A stretch of DNA of 64,000 bases from Hymenobacter baengnokdamensis (GCF_008728635.1 NZ_CP044285.1:1674001-1738000), one strand, 5' to 3'; positions 44,147 to 52,706 are shown, numbered from the stretch's first letter. A program made the numbers and translations. The notes: a model not told the origin generated them from the sequence alone.

Positions 44147-44557
44147 ATGAGCTTCGAAAGTGAAATGAAGGCCCAGCTCGAAGTAGCCTTCAACCAAATC
44201 GGGCTCACGATGATGAGCGAGCACCGGGCCTGCCAGCTGCTGGCCTTTGTGTACGTGCTAGGCGGTGCCTACGAGCCCGTGGTATTCCACACCCGCCTGC
44301 ACTCCGACCTGCTGTTGGCAGCCAAGCGGCTCAACATTGAGGGCGGGGAGGCACCTACCGCCGCAAGCCTATCTGTGCTGCAAGCCTACGTGCAGGAAAT
44401 GGAAGAGTATGGCTGGCGAACCCAGTGGTTGGAGGAATTGCTAGCCGACTACGACTTGAAGGCATCTGCTGGCCAACTGGCTGGCCACTCACCAAATGAA
44501 TTTCATCGTCACCAAGCCGCGACAAGGGCGGCTCACTTCAACCCGAAAATACTATGA
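44147..44557 (+). CDS. Hypothetical phage protein, 136 residues
   Basis: A mainly helical, acidic protein (MSFESEMKAQLEVAFNQIG..., LQAYVQEMEEYGWRTQWLEELLADYDLKA). It ends in an ATGA overlap with the serine recombinase gene, which suggests a coupled product. No family recognised. Confidence 0.58.
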   Translation: MSFESEMKAQLEVAFNQIGLTMMSEHRACQLLAFVYVLGGAYEPVVFHTRLHSDLLLAAKRLNIEGGEAPTAASLSVLQAYVQEMEEYGWRTQWLEELLADYDLKASAGQLAGHSPNEFHRHQAATRAAHFNPKIL

Positions 44558-45207
44558 TTTTTGCTTATATCCGCGTTAGCACTGACAAGCAAACTAACGA
44601 GAATCAGCGGTTTGAACTGAATGGCTTCGCTAAAAAGCGCGGTTGGAAAATAGAAACCTGGGTGGAGGAAACCATTAGCGCACTCAAAAAGCTGGAGCAT
44701 CGCAAGCTTGGTGAACTGCTAAAGAAGCTGCGTGCTGGAGACATTCTGCTAGTGTCAGAAATATCGCGATTAGGTCGCAACCTGATGCAGATTATGAGTA
44801 TTCTGAACCAGCTTTTGGAGCGTGATATTCAGGTGTTCACAGCTAAGGAAGGCTATGAACTGGGCAACAACATCAGCTCCAAGATTCTAGCTTTTGCCTT
44901 TGGCCTCTCGGCCGAGATTGAGCGCAACCTGATTTCGCAGCGCACCAAAGAGGCGCTGGCCCGCAAAAAGGCCGAAGGCGTAGTGCTGGGCCGGCCAAAG
45001 GGCAGCAAGTCGAGCCGACACAAATTGAGCGGCAAAGACGATAAAATCAAGCAGTTGCTGCTCGATGGTATTTCAATATCAGGTATTGGGCGCATCACGA
45101 AAACCCACCGATTGACGGTGGCTGCACATATTATGAATACGCCCGAACTGCTTAAAATCCGGCCATTAGGGTCCGAGTTGAAAGCCGCTTTACGGTCCGT
45201 TGCGTGA
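44554..45207 (+). CDS. Small serine recombinase (resolvase/invertase)
   Basis: The 217-residue protein has the resolvase catalytic domain with the nucleophile Ser9 in YIRVSTDKQ, Arg/Asp residues in LLVSEISRLGRN, and the E-helix pattern LSAEIERNLISQRTKEALARKKAEG. A linker VLGRPKGSK leads to a C-terminal HTH (LLLDGISISGIGRITKTHRLTVAAHIM). The length is typical of invertases and small transposon resolvases, not of the large serine integrases of phages. It is close in layout to the Bacteroides master invertase Mpi. It may invert a phage promoter or resolve phage multimers; integration is possible but not usual for this size. Confidence 0.88.
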   Translation: MIFAYIRVSTDKQTNENQRFELNGFAKKRGWKIETWVEETISALKKLEHRKLGELLKKLRAGDILLVSEISRLGRNLMQIMSILNQLLERDIQVFTAKEGYELGNNISSKILAFAFGLSAEIERNLISQRTKEALARKKAEGVVLGRPKGSKSSRHKLSGKDDKIKQLLLDGISISGIGRITKTHRLTVAAHIMNTPELLKIRPLGSELKAALRSVA

Positions 45208-45629
45208 TGCCGATTAACTACAAAAACTACCCCCCCAACTGGCTCACCGAAATCCGGCCGCGCATCCTGGCCCGCGATGGCCACCGGTGCAAATTCTGCC
45301 AGGTACCGGATGGAGCCGATATCCAGCGCAGCAGCCGCGGCCACTACATGCTGCCCAGTGGCGAGGCCTTCGACGGCACCACTGGGCAACTGCTGGCCGA
45401 TGAGGCCGACTACTGGCCCCCGGAGCGGCAGGTGCGCATCGTGCTCACCATTGCCCACCTCGACCACGCCCTGGTTGACCACGCCGACGACAACCTGGCT
45501 GCCCTCTGCCAGCAGTGCCACCTCCGCTACGATAAGCGCGTGGTGGCTCCCAAAGCAGCCTACACCCGCAAGTATGGCCGCGCGACTACTCCCATTGATT
45601 TTCTGCCTTCCGCGCCGTGTCCGACCTAA
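45207..45629 (+). CDS. HNH endonuclease
   Basis: The 140-residue protein starts at ATG 45207, sharing its first base with the stop of the recombinase gene. The zinc-binding CKFCQ and CQQCH pairs frame the HNH core IAHLDHALVDHADDNLAALCQQCHLRYD: His of AHLDH, Asn of DDNL, His of CHLRYD. It should make nicks or double-strand cuts in DNA. In phages such small HNH proteins assist packaging or act as homing or host-DNA nucleases. It is between the recombinase and the primase-helicase, overlapping the latter by 13 bases. Confidence 0.88.
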   Translation: MPINYKNYPPNWLTEIRPRILARDGHRCKFCQVPDGADIQRSSRGHYMLPSGEAFDGTTGQLLADEADYWPPERQVRIVLTIAHLDHALVDHADDNLAALCQQCHLRYDKRVVAPKAAYTRKYGRATTPIDFLPSAPCPT

Positions 45630-48118
45630 CTCCACCCACCGAATCAACGCCTGGCCCGTCCTGTGCCTGGCCTGAGCCCTACGCCGATAAGCGCTGCCGG
45701 CTGGCTGGCATCCCCGACGAAATATGCCTGTTTCGGGCCCCGCACCCGCGTTCGCCCGACTCGCATATAAAGGCCCAGTGGTCGGTTTTTTCTTCCGATG
45801 ACGAGGATAACCTGGTTATTCTCTACCCGACCATCGGCGGCGACGTGCTCACCTTCGACAACGGCACGAAGAACAACCCTGACAGCATTTTCGAGCGCAA
45901 GCGCCTGAAGGAGCCCCGCACCTACGTCGATAAGGAGGGCAACTCCCAGACGATGAAGTACGAGCAGCCCAAGGGCACGCGGCAATTTCCGTTTTTCATG
46001 CCCGGCCTCGTGGCCAAGTACAAGGCCGGCACCAAAATCCCGACCTTGTACCTGGTAGAGGGTGAGCTGAAGGCGGCGGCCGGCGTAGCTCGTGGCCTCG
46101 ACATCGTGGGGATGCCCAGCAACCAGGTGGTGCGCCAGCAGGTGGGGGCCAACTGGCAATTGGAGAGCCAGCTGCAAGCCCTCATCCGCAAGTGCGAGGT
46201 GGAAACGCTGGTGCTGCTGCACGACGCCGACGCCCGCACCGTGCGCTGGGAGGCCGGCAAGGACTTGGCCAAGCGGCCCAACTCCTTTGCCCAGGCCGTT
46301 ATCAACTTCCGCGAAGCCATTCAGTCGCTGCTCGACGACGAGGCCTGTGCGCTGAAGCGAGCCTTCTACCTGCACGGACGGCGCGAAATGTGCGACAAAA
46401 ACGCTAAGGGCTTGGATGATATGTTCATGGCCTTTCCCGAAGAGCAGGAGGCTATCTTGGCCGACCTGGCCAAGGGCACCGAGGCCAACAAGTACTTTGA
46501 GGGCAAGAATGTGACCACACCGCACTACGACAACGTGCGTAGCTACTTCGCGGTGAATAATAAGGCCAAAGACCCTGAGAAGGACTTTTACCTGCTCTAC
46601 CGCAAAGACATCGGCATCCGGGAGTTTTCATTTCGGGGCCGACGCTACGTGCCCGACGGTGAGGACGTCATCTACCTGGCCCACCAGGATGCCGGCGAGT
46701 TTTGCCGCATCGGGGCCGATTGGTACAAGTGGATATGGCAGCCCCGCCCCGGTGGTGAGCTAGTGCGCGAGTTGGTGCCCTGGAAGGTGGGGGAGATTTC
46801 GCGGGAGTACAAGAATTACCCTGCTTTCCTCGACGAGTGCCCTAAGTTCGACGGCTTCACGGTGGAGCCTAATTTCAACGGCGAATACCAGCGCGTGATT
46901 GCCAAGAACCTGAACCTGATACAGCCGCTGGGCCACGAGGTAGTGAGCGGTTCCATCAAGCATACGTTGGCGTTTCTCAAGCACATTTTCACCGGCACCG
47001 GCACGCTCGTCGAAACTGAGACGCTGAAGAACGGTAAGCCTCAATATGGCACGGAGGAAAAGCCCGTGACGGCCGACCCCTTTACCATTGCGCTCGACTG
47101 GCTTACGGTGCTGCATAACTATCCCAAGCACCAACTGCCCGTCATTATTCTGGTATCGAAGGATAACAAGACCGGCAAAACCACCTTCCTGAACTGGCTG
47201 ACGTGGATTTATGGCTCGAATGCCACCATCCTCAACAACGACCAGTTTGCGATGAAATTCAACTCGCACTATGCTACCAAGTTCGTGATTGGCCTCGACG
47301 AGGCGTTTCAGGATTTGGAAAAGAAAGCGGAAAAGGAGCGCCTCAAGCAGATGGTGACGGCCAAGGAGATGTACGTGGAGCGCAAAGGCGTGGACCTCAA
47401 AGCAGTGCCGTTCTACGGCAAAATCGTCATGACGAGCAACGAGGAGGATAAGGTGATGAAGCTCGACGACAACGATACCCGCTGGTTTGTGGTGAAGGTG
47501 CCGGTGTTTGCGAAGGAAGACCCGGATATGGAGAAGAAGCTGCGCGCTGAGATTCCGGCCTGGCTTCACTTCCTGCACCAGCGCCAGGTGCACCACCCCC
47601 GTGAGAGCCGGCTGTGGTTTAAGCCCGAGGACTTCATCACCGAGCAATTCCGCATCATTGTGAAGGCCACCAAGAACCGCCTCGACCACAACATCGAGGA
47701 ATTCATTAAGGATATGTTCCTGACGTATCGGCTCGGGAAAATCCGCATGAGCGTGAAATGGCTGGTGAAGGCCATCAACGAGACGAGCAAGTACCGCGTG
47801 GATGAGAAGGACGTGCGCGAGTATTTCAAGAATAAGCGGGGGCTGGAGCCCAACCCGAGCCAGCGCATTAAAATCCCGACCAGCGTGAACTACGAGATGC
47901 TGAACGGGCAGGGCTTTCCCGATACGGCCGGCATGACCTTCCACGAGGAGCAGGCCCGCTACTATGAGCTGCTGGTGCATGACTGGCTGAGTGAGCAGGA
48001 GCTGGCTGCCTTCGAGGCCCCCTACGTGTCTGACAACTGGTTGCCGACCTCACCGGCTCAAGTCGCCGCGCCGCCAGCCGTTCCCGGCGTGAAGTTCGGC
48101 AGCGGGTGGGGGAGATAG
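45617..48118 (+). CDS. Phage primase-helicase (D5-type, Toprim plus SF3 helicase)
   Basis: The 833-residue protein starts at GTG 45617. The N-terminal third has a Toprim-like fold (DUF3854 type): LYLVEGELKAAAG near 147 and TLVLLHDADAR near 200. The SF3/D5 helicase core has Walker A SKDNKTGKTTFLNW near 518, Walker B FVIGLDEAF near 558 and a sensor IVMTSNEEDKVM near 610. The C-terminus carries a winged-helix-like part. It should unwind and prime phage DNA, so this region is the replication module. The TGTTTCA-rich non-coding region directly follows and is a natural candidate for its origin. A terminator closes the gene. Confidence 0.88.
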   Translation: MSDLTPPTESTPGPSCAWPEPYADKRCRLAGIPDEICLFRAPHPRSPDSHIKAQWSVFSSDDEDNLVILYPTIGGDVLTFDNGTKNNPDSIFERKRLKEPRTYVDKEGNSQTMKYEQPKGTRQFPFFMPGLVAKYKAGTKIPTLYLVEGELKAAAGVARGLDIVGMPSNQVVRQQVGANWQLESQLQALIRKCEVETLVLLHDADARTVRWEAGKDLAKRPNSFAQAVINFREAIQSLLDDEACALKRAFYLHGRREMCDKNAKGLDDMFMAFPEEQEAILADLAKGTEANKYFEGKNVTTPHYDNVRSYFAVNNKAKDPEKDFYLLYRKDIGIREFSFRGRRYVPDGEDVIYLAHQDAGEFCRIGADWYKWIWQPRPGGELVRELVPWKVGEISREYKNYPAFLDECPKFDGFTVEPNFNGEYQRVIAKNLNLIQPLGHEVVSGSIKHTLAFLKHIFTGTGTLVETETLKNGKPQYGTEEKPVTADPFTIALDWLTVLHNYPKHQLPVIILVSKDNKTGKTTFLNWLTWIYGSNATILNNDQFAMKFNSHYATKFVIGLDEAFQDLEKKAEKERLKQMVTAKEMYVERKGVDLKAVPFYGKIVMTSNEEDKVMKLDDNDTRWFVVKVPVFAKEDPDMEKKLRAEIPAWLHFLHQRQVHHPRESRLWFKPEDFITEQFRIIVKATKNRLDHNIEEFIKDMFLTYRLGKIRMSVKWLVKAINETSKYRVDEKDVREYFKNKRGLEPNPSQRIKIPTSVNYEMLNGQGFPDTAGMTFHEEQARYYELLVHDWLSEQELAAFEAPYVSDNWLPTSPAQVAAPPAVPGVKFGSGWGR

Positions 48119-48135
48119 TTGGCATGCATAACAAA

Positions 48136-48429
48136 TGAAACAGGGGCCTCCGGGCCCCTTTTTTTGGGCCATAAAGGGAGCTTTTGCCGATTTCTTGAAA
48201 AACACTGTTTCTTTTGTTTCAATTGTTTCAAAGTATAAAAAATAGCTCTAGAATGCTGTAGAGGCACTTTTTCACGCCTGTCCGTCTGAAACAAAAAAAA
48301 AGGCCGTGTTTCAAATGTGGTTTTCTGAAACAAACGAAACGCGCGAAACAAGGGGTTTGTTTCAGAATGTTTCAGGGTTATTATATTGATTTACAGTGGT
48401 TGTAAAAGTCAATAGTCGTGTTTGAAACA
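48136..48429. other. TGTTTCA heptamer array, candidate replication origin or control region
   Basis: Nine exact copies of TGTTTCA or its complement TGAAACA start at 48136, 48215, 48224, 48287, 48307, 48326, 48358, 48368 and 48423. Near-copies lie at 48206, 48335 and 48344. The tract is A/T-rich between GC-rich genes and contains no gene. By chance a 7-mer should be found on either strand about 0.04 times in 300 bases. Two further copies lie in the 26-bp repeats at 49059 and 49130. Iteron-like arrays beside a replication gene commonly bind an initiator. Confidence 0.65.
48141..48165 (+). terminator. Terminator after the primase-helicase gene
   Basis: GGGGCC (48143-48148) pairs with GGCCCC (48153-48158), followed by a run of seven T. 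It ends the early operon. Confidence 0.8.
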
Positions 48430-48542
48430 AAAACAACACACTTTTTGAATTTCAGTGAAAAACGAGGAGTTTTAGCCACTGGTGTGAATGTTTGGTGAGT
48501 GGCGCGCGCCGGCTGGTAATTTGCCTTTTTGGGGTGTGCTGT

Positions 48543-48577
48543 GTCCTTGATGCGCTGTCGGGGGTATGCTACCTTCA
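48543..48577 (+). promoter_or_regulatory. Phage promoter of the TGTCCTT family, copy 1
   Basis: GTCC then TTGA at 48547 (-33) and, after exactly 19 bases, TACCTTCA (48570-48577, -7 box). ATG 48602 follows 24 bases later. Spacing equals TTTG-N19-TAnnTTTG, and the TGTCCTT core is shared with the promoters at 51283, 54551 and 59783. Confidence 0.55.
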
Positions 48578-48601
48578 AGTACCCATTCTGGCCACCCCTT
48601 T

Positions 48602-49108
48602 ATGCTGCGCACCTTTACTGTTCCAGTTAAGCCCCACGTTCAGAAATACCTGCTGCACCACCTGGGGCCAGCCTATAAGCTGAGCCAGCTGGACCCTATC
48701 GGGCGCATCTTGCGGTTGCGGCTTCAAGCGCCCCGCACCAACGCATATCTAGACGGGTTTACCGGCCGCTACACGGCTGAGTTTAGCGTGTCTATTGAGG
48801 GTAACCTGCTGTTTCAGAGGCGATTTAAAGCACTTCGATCCACCGATATTATTGATTTTAATAATGACGTAGAGGCCATTATTAAAACCGAGTTTTACGG
48901 CATGGTGGCCCACCGACGCGACTTTGGCCTGAGCCAGTATGGGGCGATTCAGCAGTTCCGAGCCAAGTATAATTTCCTCGACGAGGACATTACCCACGAC
49001 GCGCTGAAAAAAGCCTGGCAACGCTACTGCGCAGACCAGCTAGCGCCGGAAAATGTGCAAAATCGTGTTTCAGTTTGTCCCCTACCTGGCCAGCGTCTGG
49101 CGGCCTGA
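48602..49108 (+). CDS. Hypothetical phage protein next to the heptamer array
   Basis: The protein has 168 residues from ATG 48602. The in-frame ATG at 48566 is excluded if the promoter at 48543-48577 is real. The N-terminus MLRTFTVPVKPHVQKYLLHHLGP is typical of a small conserved family in Bacteroidota phages, and the C-terminal helices GAIQQFRAKYNFLDEDITHDALKKAWQRY look DNA-binding. It could be an initiator or regulator recognising the TGTTTCA repeats that lie on both sides of its gene: the upstream array, and one 26-bp repeat inside its own 3' end. This is inference from position only. Confidence 0.6.
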   Translation: MLRTFTVPVKPHVQKYLLHHLGPAYKLSQLDPIGRILRLRLQAPRTNAYLDGFTGRYTAEFSVSIEGNLLFQRRFKALRSTDIIDFNNDVEAIIKTEFYGMVAHRRDFGLSQYGAIQQFRAKYNFLDEDITHDALKKAWQRYCADQLAPENVQNRVSVCPLPGQRLAA

Positions 49109-49155
49109 AAAAAAACAGGCTTTTTTGGTAAAATCGTGTTTCAGTTTGTCCCCTA
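49059..49155. repeat. Pair of perfect 26-bp direct repeats, each with a TGTTTCA core
   Basis: AAAATCGTGTTTCAGTTTGT followed by CCCCTA occurs at 49059-49084 and 49130-49155, 71 bases apart. The first copy codes for the end of the preceding gene; the second lies 13 bases before the next gene's ATG. Confidence 0.8.
49103..49127 (+). terminator. Small terminator between the 26-bp repeats
   Basis: GCCTG and CAGGC pair around an A-rich loop and are followed by TTTTTT. Confidence 0.6.
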
Positions 49156-49168
49156 ATTTTTTGCCCTC

Positions 49169-49837
49169 ATGCCCGCCCTCAACCCGACCGACCCGCTACC
49201 GCTGCTAGCCCCCATCGGCCAGCCAGTGGGCGACAACGAGGGCGGGGTTCAGGAGATTTACCTGCTGCCCCAGGCGGCGCTGCTGCGCGACCCCCTGCGC
49301 AACGGCTTAGCCGTGCTAGGCAACCTGGCCACGCGCGCCGGGGCGCTGTGGTATCCGCTGCGCGCGACGCTCGACACGGCCAGCTTCGACCAGGCTTTCA
49401 CCGACGACCGGAACGGGGGCCTCTATACCGGCAAGCTGGCCGGCTTCGTGGCTGAAGACACGCCCGCGCTGGCCGCCGCGCTGCTGCGCTATCGGGGCGT
49501 GCGCCTGGTGCTGCTCTACCGGGACGGCAACGGCCGGCTGAAGCTGGCCGGCGATACCACCAGCTGGTACACGCTCAACTACAGCCTGGCCACGCAAGCC
49601 ACCACGGCGGCGCGCGCCGGCTACGCGCTGGAACTGGCTGGCAGCCAGCTGCGGCCCGCGCTGTTTTACGCCGGCACATTTGCCGTGCCTGACGTCGAAT
49701 ACGTGCGCCCCAGCGCGCCGGCTACCGGCGGCACGGTGCAGGTATTCGACGGGCACGGCACGCTGCTGCGGACGGTGCAGGCGGGCCAGCGGCTGATTGT
49801 CACCGGGCCGTTTCGGACCACTCTTCTCGTTCAGTAA
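49169..49837 (+). CDS. Phage structural-like protein, 222 residues
   Basis: A beta-rich protein with an N-terminal PTDPLPLLAPIGQPVGDNEGGVQEIYLLP and strands through the chain (VRLVLLYRDGNGRLKLAGDTTS, LFYAGTFAVPDVEYV, TVQVFDGHGTLLRTV). It overlaps the next gene by one base. The combination with the following fibre-like protein suggests a tail or baseplate component, possibly the adaptor on which the fibre sits. The family is not recognised with certainty. Confidence 0.55.
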   Translation: MPALNPTDPLPLLAPIGQPVGDNEGGVQEIYLLPQAALLRDPLRNGLAVLGNLATRAGALWYPLRATLDTASFDQAFTDDRNGGLYTGKLAGFVAEDTPALAAALLRYRGVRLVLLYRDGNGRLKLAGDTTSWYTLNYSLATQATTAARAGYALELAGSQLRPALFYAGTFAVPDVEYVRPSAPATGGTVQVFDGHGTLLRTVQAGQRLIVTGPFRTTLLVQ

Positions 49838-51231
49838 TGACTCAGCTCAGCCCCACCGCCCTAGTGGCGAAATACAACGCGCCCGTGGTGGGCGTATTTG
49901 CGGACAACAACTTTGCGAAAACGGAAGAAAGCGATTTTCGCGGCCTGGTCACCGATTTTACTGATTCGTTTGCGCCGATGTCGTTGGTCGCGCCGGCCAA
50001 TGTGCGAACTTGGACGGCTAGTATTCAAGATTGGGCGCTGGGCGAGTTGATGAAAATCATCTTCGACGATGAGTATTATTTTTTCATCGCCGGTGTAGCG
50101 GGTGGCCCGTTCCCCGCTCCCGCTGGCGCCAGCGACAATGATACTCCGCCCTGGGTGCCGGCGGCCCCACCTACTTCGCCCGTTGCGTTGTATGGCACTT
50201 ACCTGCTGAGTTTTGTGCAGCGGTACCTGCTTGATGCCAATGGGTATGCGACAGCCGGCATCACGGCCGGGCGGCTCTACGGCATCCCTGGGGCCTGGAA
50301 CGGGGGTGCAGCCGACCAGGTAGTGTACGTGCGTGGGCTGGCCGGCGGGCGCTTTGACGTGGCCGGCACGCTGTGCAGTAGCGGCGCGCTTACGCCGGTC
50401 GCGGTGGATGCCCTGGCTGGTACGGCCACCGCCACCGCCACCACGAGCCTGCTCAGCGGCTATCTGGAAGTCAGCGCGGATAATGGCCTGCGCATTCGCG
50501 AAATTCCGGTACTGCCTGGCTTCACCATCCTGGATGAGGTATTGGACAAGAATGTCTCAGCTGTGCGCTACCAGCTCGATACCCATACGAGGGTAGGCAG
50601 CCGCCAGTATGGCACCGGCGGCCAGACGCTGGCCCAGGTAATGGTACTGCTGGCTGCCCTCACCCCGGCCGACTTTGCGAGCGGGGTGAAGCTCTATATC
50701 CAAACCATTCCGGTCAGCCAGCCGGATGCGTCGCTCATTGGCATTGAGTATAGTAGTACGCGCATCATCTCGCCGGCCCCGGCGAAACTGCCGACGTTCC
50801 CGGTTGACCCCGGCGCTCCGCAGTCCCTCACCATCAACGGCAAGTTTCTCGACCCCTTCACCAGTGACGAAACCACTGGCTGGCGAAGCAGCGGCGGCTG
50901 GTACTGGGATGGCGTAGACCTACTGGCTATTTCACCGGCAGGCGCAAACGCCGGCAGCGGCAATGGCCTGTTCTTATATCAGATAGTGGCCGGCTTTGTC
51001 ACCAGCGCGGCCTACACCGCCGTTATCGTGGTGCAGGACTTGCCGGATGGCACTGCCGTTAGCGGCACGTTATTTCTGTCAGTGGATGGCAACCCACATG
51101 CCATACCAGCTGCACCGGGAGAGTACCATATCAATTTCGTGGCCTCCAATCCGCAGATGGGCATTAGCCTCAACCCGCAGGGGGGCGCTTTTACGGGTGC
51201 AGTGAAGCAATTCGACATCTTCCGCGTCTGA
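49837..51231 (+). CDS. Putative tail fibre / receptor-binding protein
   Basis: The 464-residue protein has an N-terminal mixed domain (about 1-330) with GLVTDFTDSFAPMSLVAPANV and many Ala/Gly/Thr-rich strands. The C-terminal jelly-roll-like domain (about 335-464) reads NGKFLDPFTSDETTGWRSSGGWYWDG, AAYTAVIVVQDLPDG and GEYHINFVASNPQMGISL, a pattern of carbohydrate-binding or tail-tip domains in which a short N-terminal strand 'NG.F......W....W' opens the fold. Host recognition is inferred. A terminator and then the head-gene promoter follow. Confidence 0.55.
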   Translation: MTQLSPTALVAKYNAPVVGVFADNNFAKTEESDFRGLVTDFTDSFAPMSLVAPANVRTWTASIQDWALGELMKIIFDDEYYFFIAGVAGGPFPAPAGASDNDTPPWVPAAPPTSPVALYGTYLLSFVQRYLLDANGYATAGITAGRLYGIPGAWNGGAADQVVYVRGLAGGRFDVAGTLCSSGALTPVAVDALAGTATATATTSLLSGYLEVSADNGLRIREIPVLPGFTILDEVLDKNVSAVRYQLDTHTRVGSRQYGTGGQTLAQVMVLLAALTPADFASGVKLYIQTIPVSQPDASLIGIEYSSTRIISPAPAKLPTFPVDPGAPQSLTINGKFLDPFTSDETTGWRSSGGWYWDGVDLLAISPAGANAGSGNGLFLYQIVAGFVTSAAYTAVIVVQDLPDGTAVSGTLFLSVDGNPHAIPAAPGEYHINFVASNPQMGISLNPQGGAFTGAVKQFDIFRV

Positions 51232-51237
51232 AACCAG

Positions 51238-51291
51238 GGACATTCGTGAAAGGCCTCGCTCTACCAGGCGGGGCTTTTTCGTGTCCTTTTT
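51238..51291 (+). terminator. Terminator after the fibre-like gene
   Basis: AAAGGCCTCGC pairs with GCGGGGCTTTTT (one mismatch and one wobble), extended outward by GGACA/TGTCC. The T-run doubles as the -33 region of the promoter that follows. Confidence 0.65.
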
Positions 51292-51317
51292 CTGCGTTTT
51301 CAAGCCCGCCACCTTTG
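51283..51317 (+). promoter_or_regulatory. Phage promoter of the TGTCCTT family, copy 2
   Basis: GTCC-TTTT (51287) -N19- CACCTTTG (51310-51317). The start codon GTG 51339 lies 21 bases downstream. The 30-base stretch 51268-51297 recurs with one mismatch at 54535-54564. Confidence 0.65.
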
Positions 51318-51338
51318 AGGCACCCTTATGCTATCAAT

Positions 51339-52706
51339 GTGGCCGATTATCAACTACTATCCCAATTAATGCGGGGCGCCTGGCTCATGGAGCTGGGCGC
51401 CGCCCAGGGCTATCTGCCCCTGCTTAACCAGCTGCGCGCCGGCAATTTCGAGCCAGCGGCGGCCCTGTTTAAAGGCCAGAAAAAGAAAAACGCGCCCTAC
51501 GCCGTCGCCCTGACCCTGGAGCCCGGCGCCCAGGTGCACAAGGCCAGCAAGTACAGCTCGTTTGACGAGGCGCCCCAGGGCTCCGTGGCCGTCATTCCGG
51601 TGCAGGGCCCAATGATGCAGCAGGACTTTTGCGGCTCACTGGGCACTCAGACGCTCAGTCGCCTGACCCAGGAAGCCGATGCCCACCCCAACATCGTGGC
51701 GCACGTGTTCGTCTTCGACACGCCCGGCGGCACGGTGGCCGGCACCGAGAATTTCAGCAACACCATTGCCGCCACCCAGAAGCCCGCCGTGGGCTACGTG
51801 CAGAGCATGGTGGCCAGCGCCGGCTACTGGAGCATTTCGGGTACCAACCACATCATGCTCAGCGGGCTTACCAGCCAGGTGGGCAGCATTGGCACGATGC
51901 TTCAGTACACCGACTCCAGCAAGGCCGACAAGAAGGCGGGCTTCGTGGACAAAATGGTGCGCGCTGACGCCAGCAGCGACAAAAATGAGGCGTATCTGCA
52001 ACTGCTGGCCGGCAACGACCAGCCGATTAAGGACCAGCTGCTGAACCCCTTAAACGAGGTTTTCCTCAACGCCGTGCGCCAGAACCGCGCCGGCAAGCTG
52101 CCCAGCGGCAAAAACGCCGAAAACGTGCTCAGCGGCAAGGTTTACCTGGCCACTGATGCCGTGGACTTCGGCCTGGCCGACTCTATCGGCTGCTTTGAGC
52201 AGGCCGTGCAGCTGGCCCTCGACATGGCTTCCGACCCGAAAGCGGGTACCCCAAGCAACACCCCAAACTCCCAAACTAAGATGAATTTTAAACCATCCTG
52301 GGGCGCCCTGCGCGCCCTGGTAGGGCTATCGGCTACGGCCGCGCCCTCCACCCCGCTGACTGAGGCCAGCGTGGAAGAACTCAACGCCAAAGCCCAGGAG
52401 CAGGCTGACCAGCTGGTGGCCGCCAATGGCCTCGTGGCCACGCTCACCACCGAGCGCGACACGGCCGTGGCCACCATCAAGGCGAAGGAAACGGAGCTGG
52501 CCACATCGGCCGGCAACCTGGCCGCGGCCAACACCAAAGTGGGCGAGCTGGAGGCTCAGGTGGCCAAGTACGGCAAGCAGGCCGGCGCGGTACCGACCAA
52601 CCCCCTCAACCCGAGCAGTCAGGAAGGCGACACGACGCCCCCCGTCAACCCCATCGTGGACCCCAACGCAGCTCACAACCGCGCTGCTGCTGCCTACGGC
52701 CTCTAG
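51339..52706 (+). CDS. Capsid maturation protease (S49/SppA-like) with C-terminal scaffold
   Basis: The protein has 455 residues from GTG 51339 (ADYQLLSQLMRGAWLMELGAAQGYLPLL). A longer upstream frame would run through the terminator and promoter. The S49 protease domain spans about 60-300: QGSVAVIPVQGPM, VFVFDTPGGTVAGTENF and the nucleophile Ser in QSMVASAGYWSISG (about 159). From about 315 the chain is a scaffold-like region with a coiled coil (LTEASVEELNAKAQEQADQLVAANG ... GELEAQVAKYG) and a Pro/Asn-rich tail. An in-frame ATG at 52281 (MNFKPSWGALRAL), preceded by an A-rich leader, could give the scaffold alone, as in lambda C/Nu3. It cleaves the scaffold during head maturation. Confidence 0.88.
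   Translation: MADYQLLSQLMRGAWLMELGAAQGYLPLLNQLRAGNFEPAAALFKGQKKKNAPYAVALTLEPGAQVHKASKYSSFDEAPQGSVAVIPVQGPMMQQDFCGSLGTQTLSRLTQEADAHPNIVAHVFVFDTPGGTVAGTENFSNTIAATQKPAVGYVQSMVASAGYWSISGTNHIMLSGLTSQVGSIGTMLQYTDSSKADKKAGFVDKMVRADASSDKNEAYLQLLAGNDQPIKDQLLNPLNEVFLNAVRQNRAGKLPSGKNAENVLSGKVYLATDAVDFGLADSIGCFEQAVQLALDMASDPKAGTPSNTPNSQTKMNFKPSWGALRALVGLSATAAPSTPLTEASVEELNAKAQEQADQLVAANGLVATLTTERDTAVATIKAKETELATSAGNLAAANTKVGELEAQVAKYGKQAGAVPTNPLNPSSQEGDTTPPVNPIVDPNAAHNRAAAAYGL

Noticed and set aside
46760..47980. 406-codon minus-strand frame
   Set aside because: Lies wholly inside the primase-helicase gene, which has Walker motifs; the antisense frame has low-complexity His/Leu/Val content.
48136..48429. 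TGTTTCA copies read as a CRISPR-like array
   Set aside because: The repeats are seven bases, irregularly spaced and on both strands, with no uniform spacers and no cas genes nearby.
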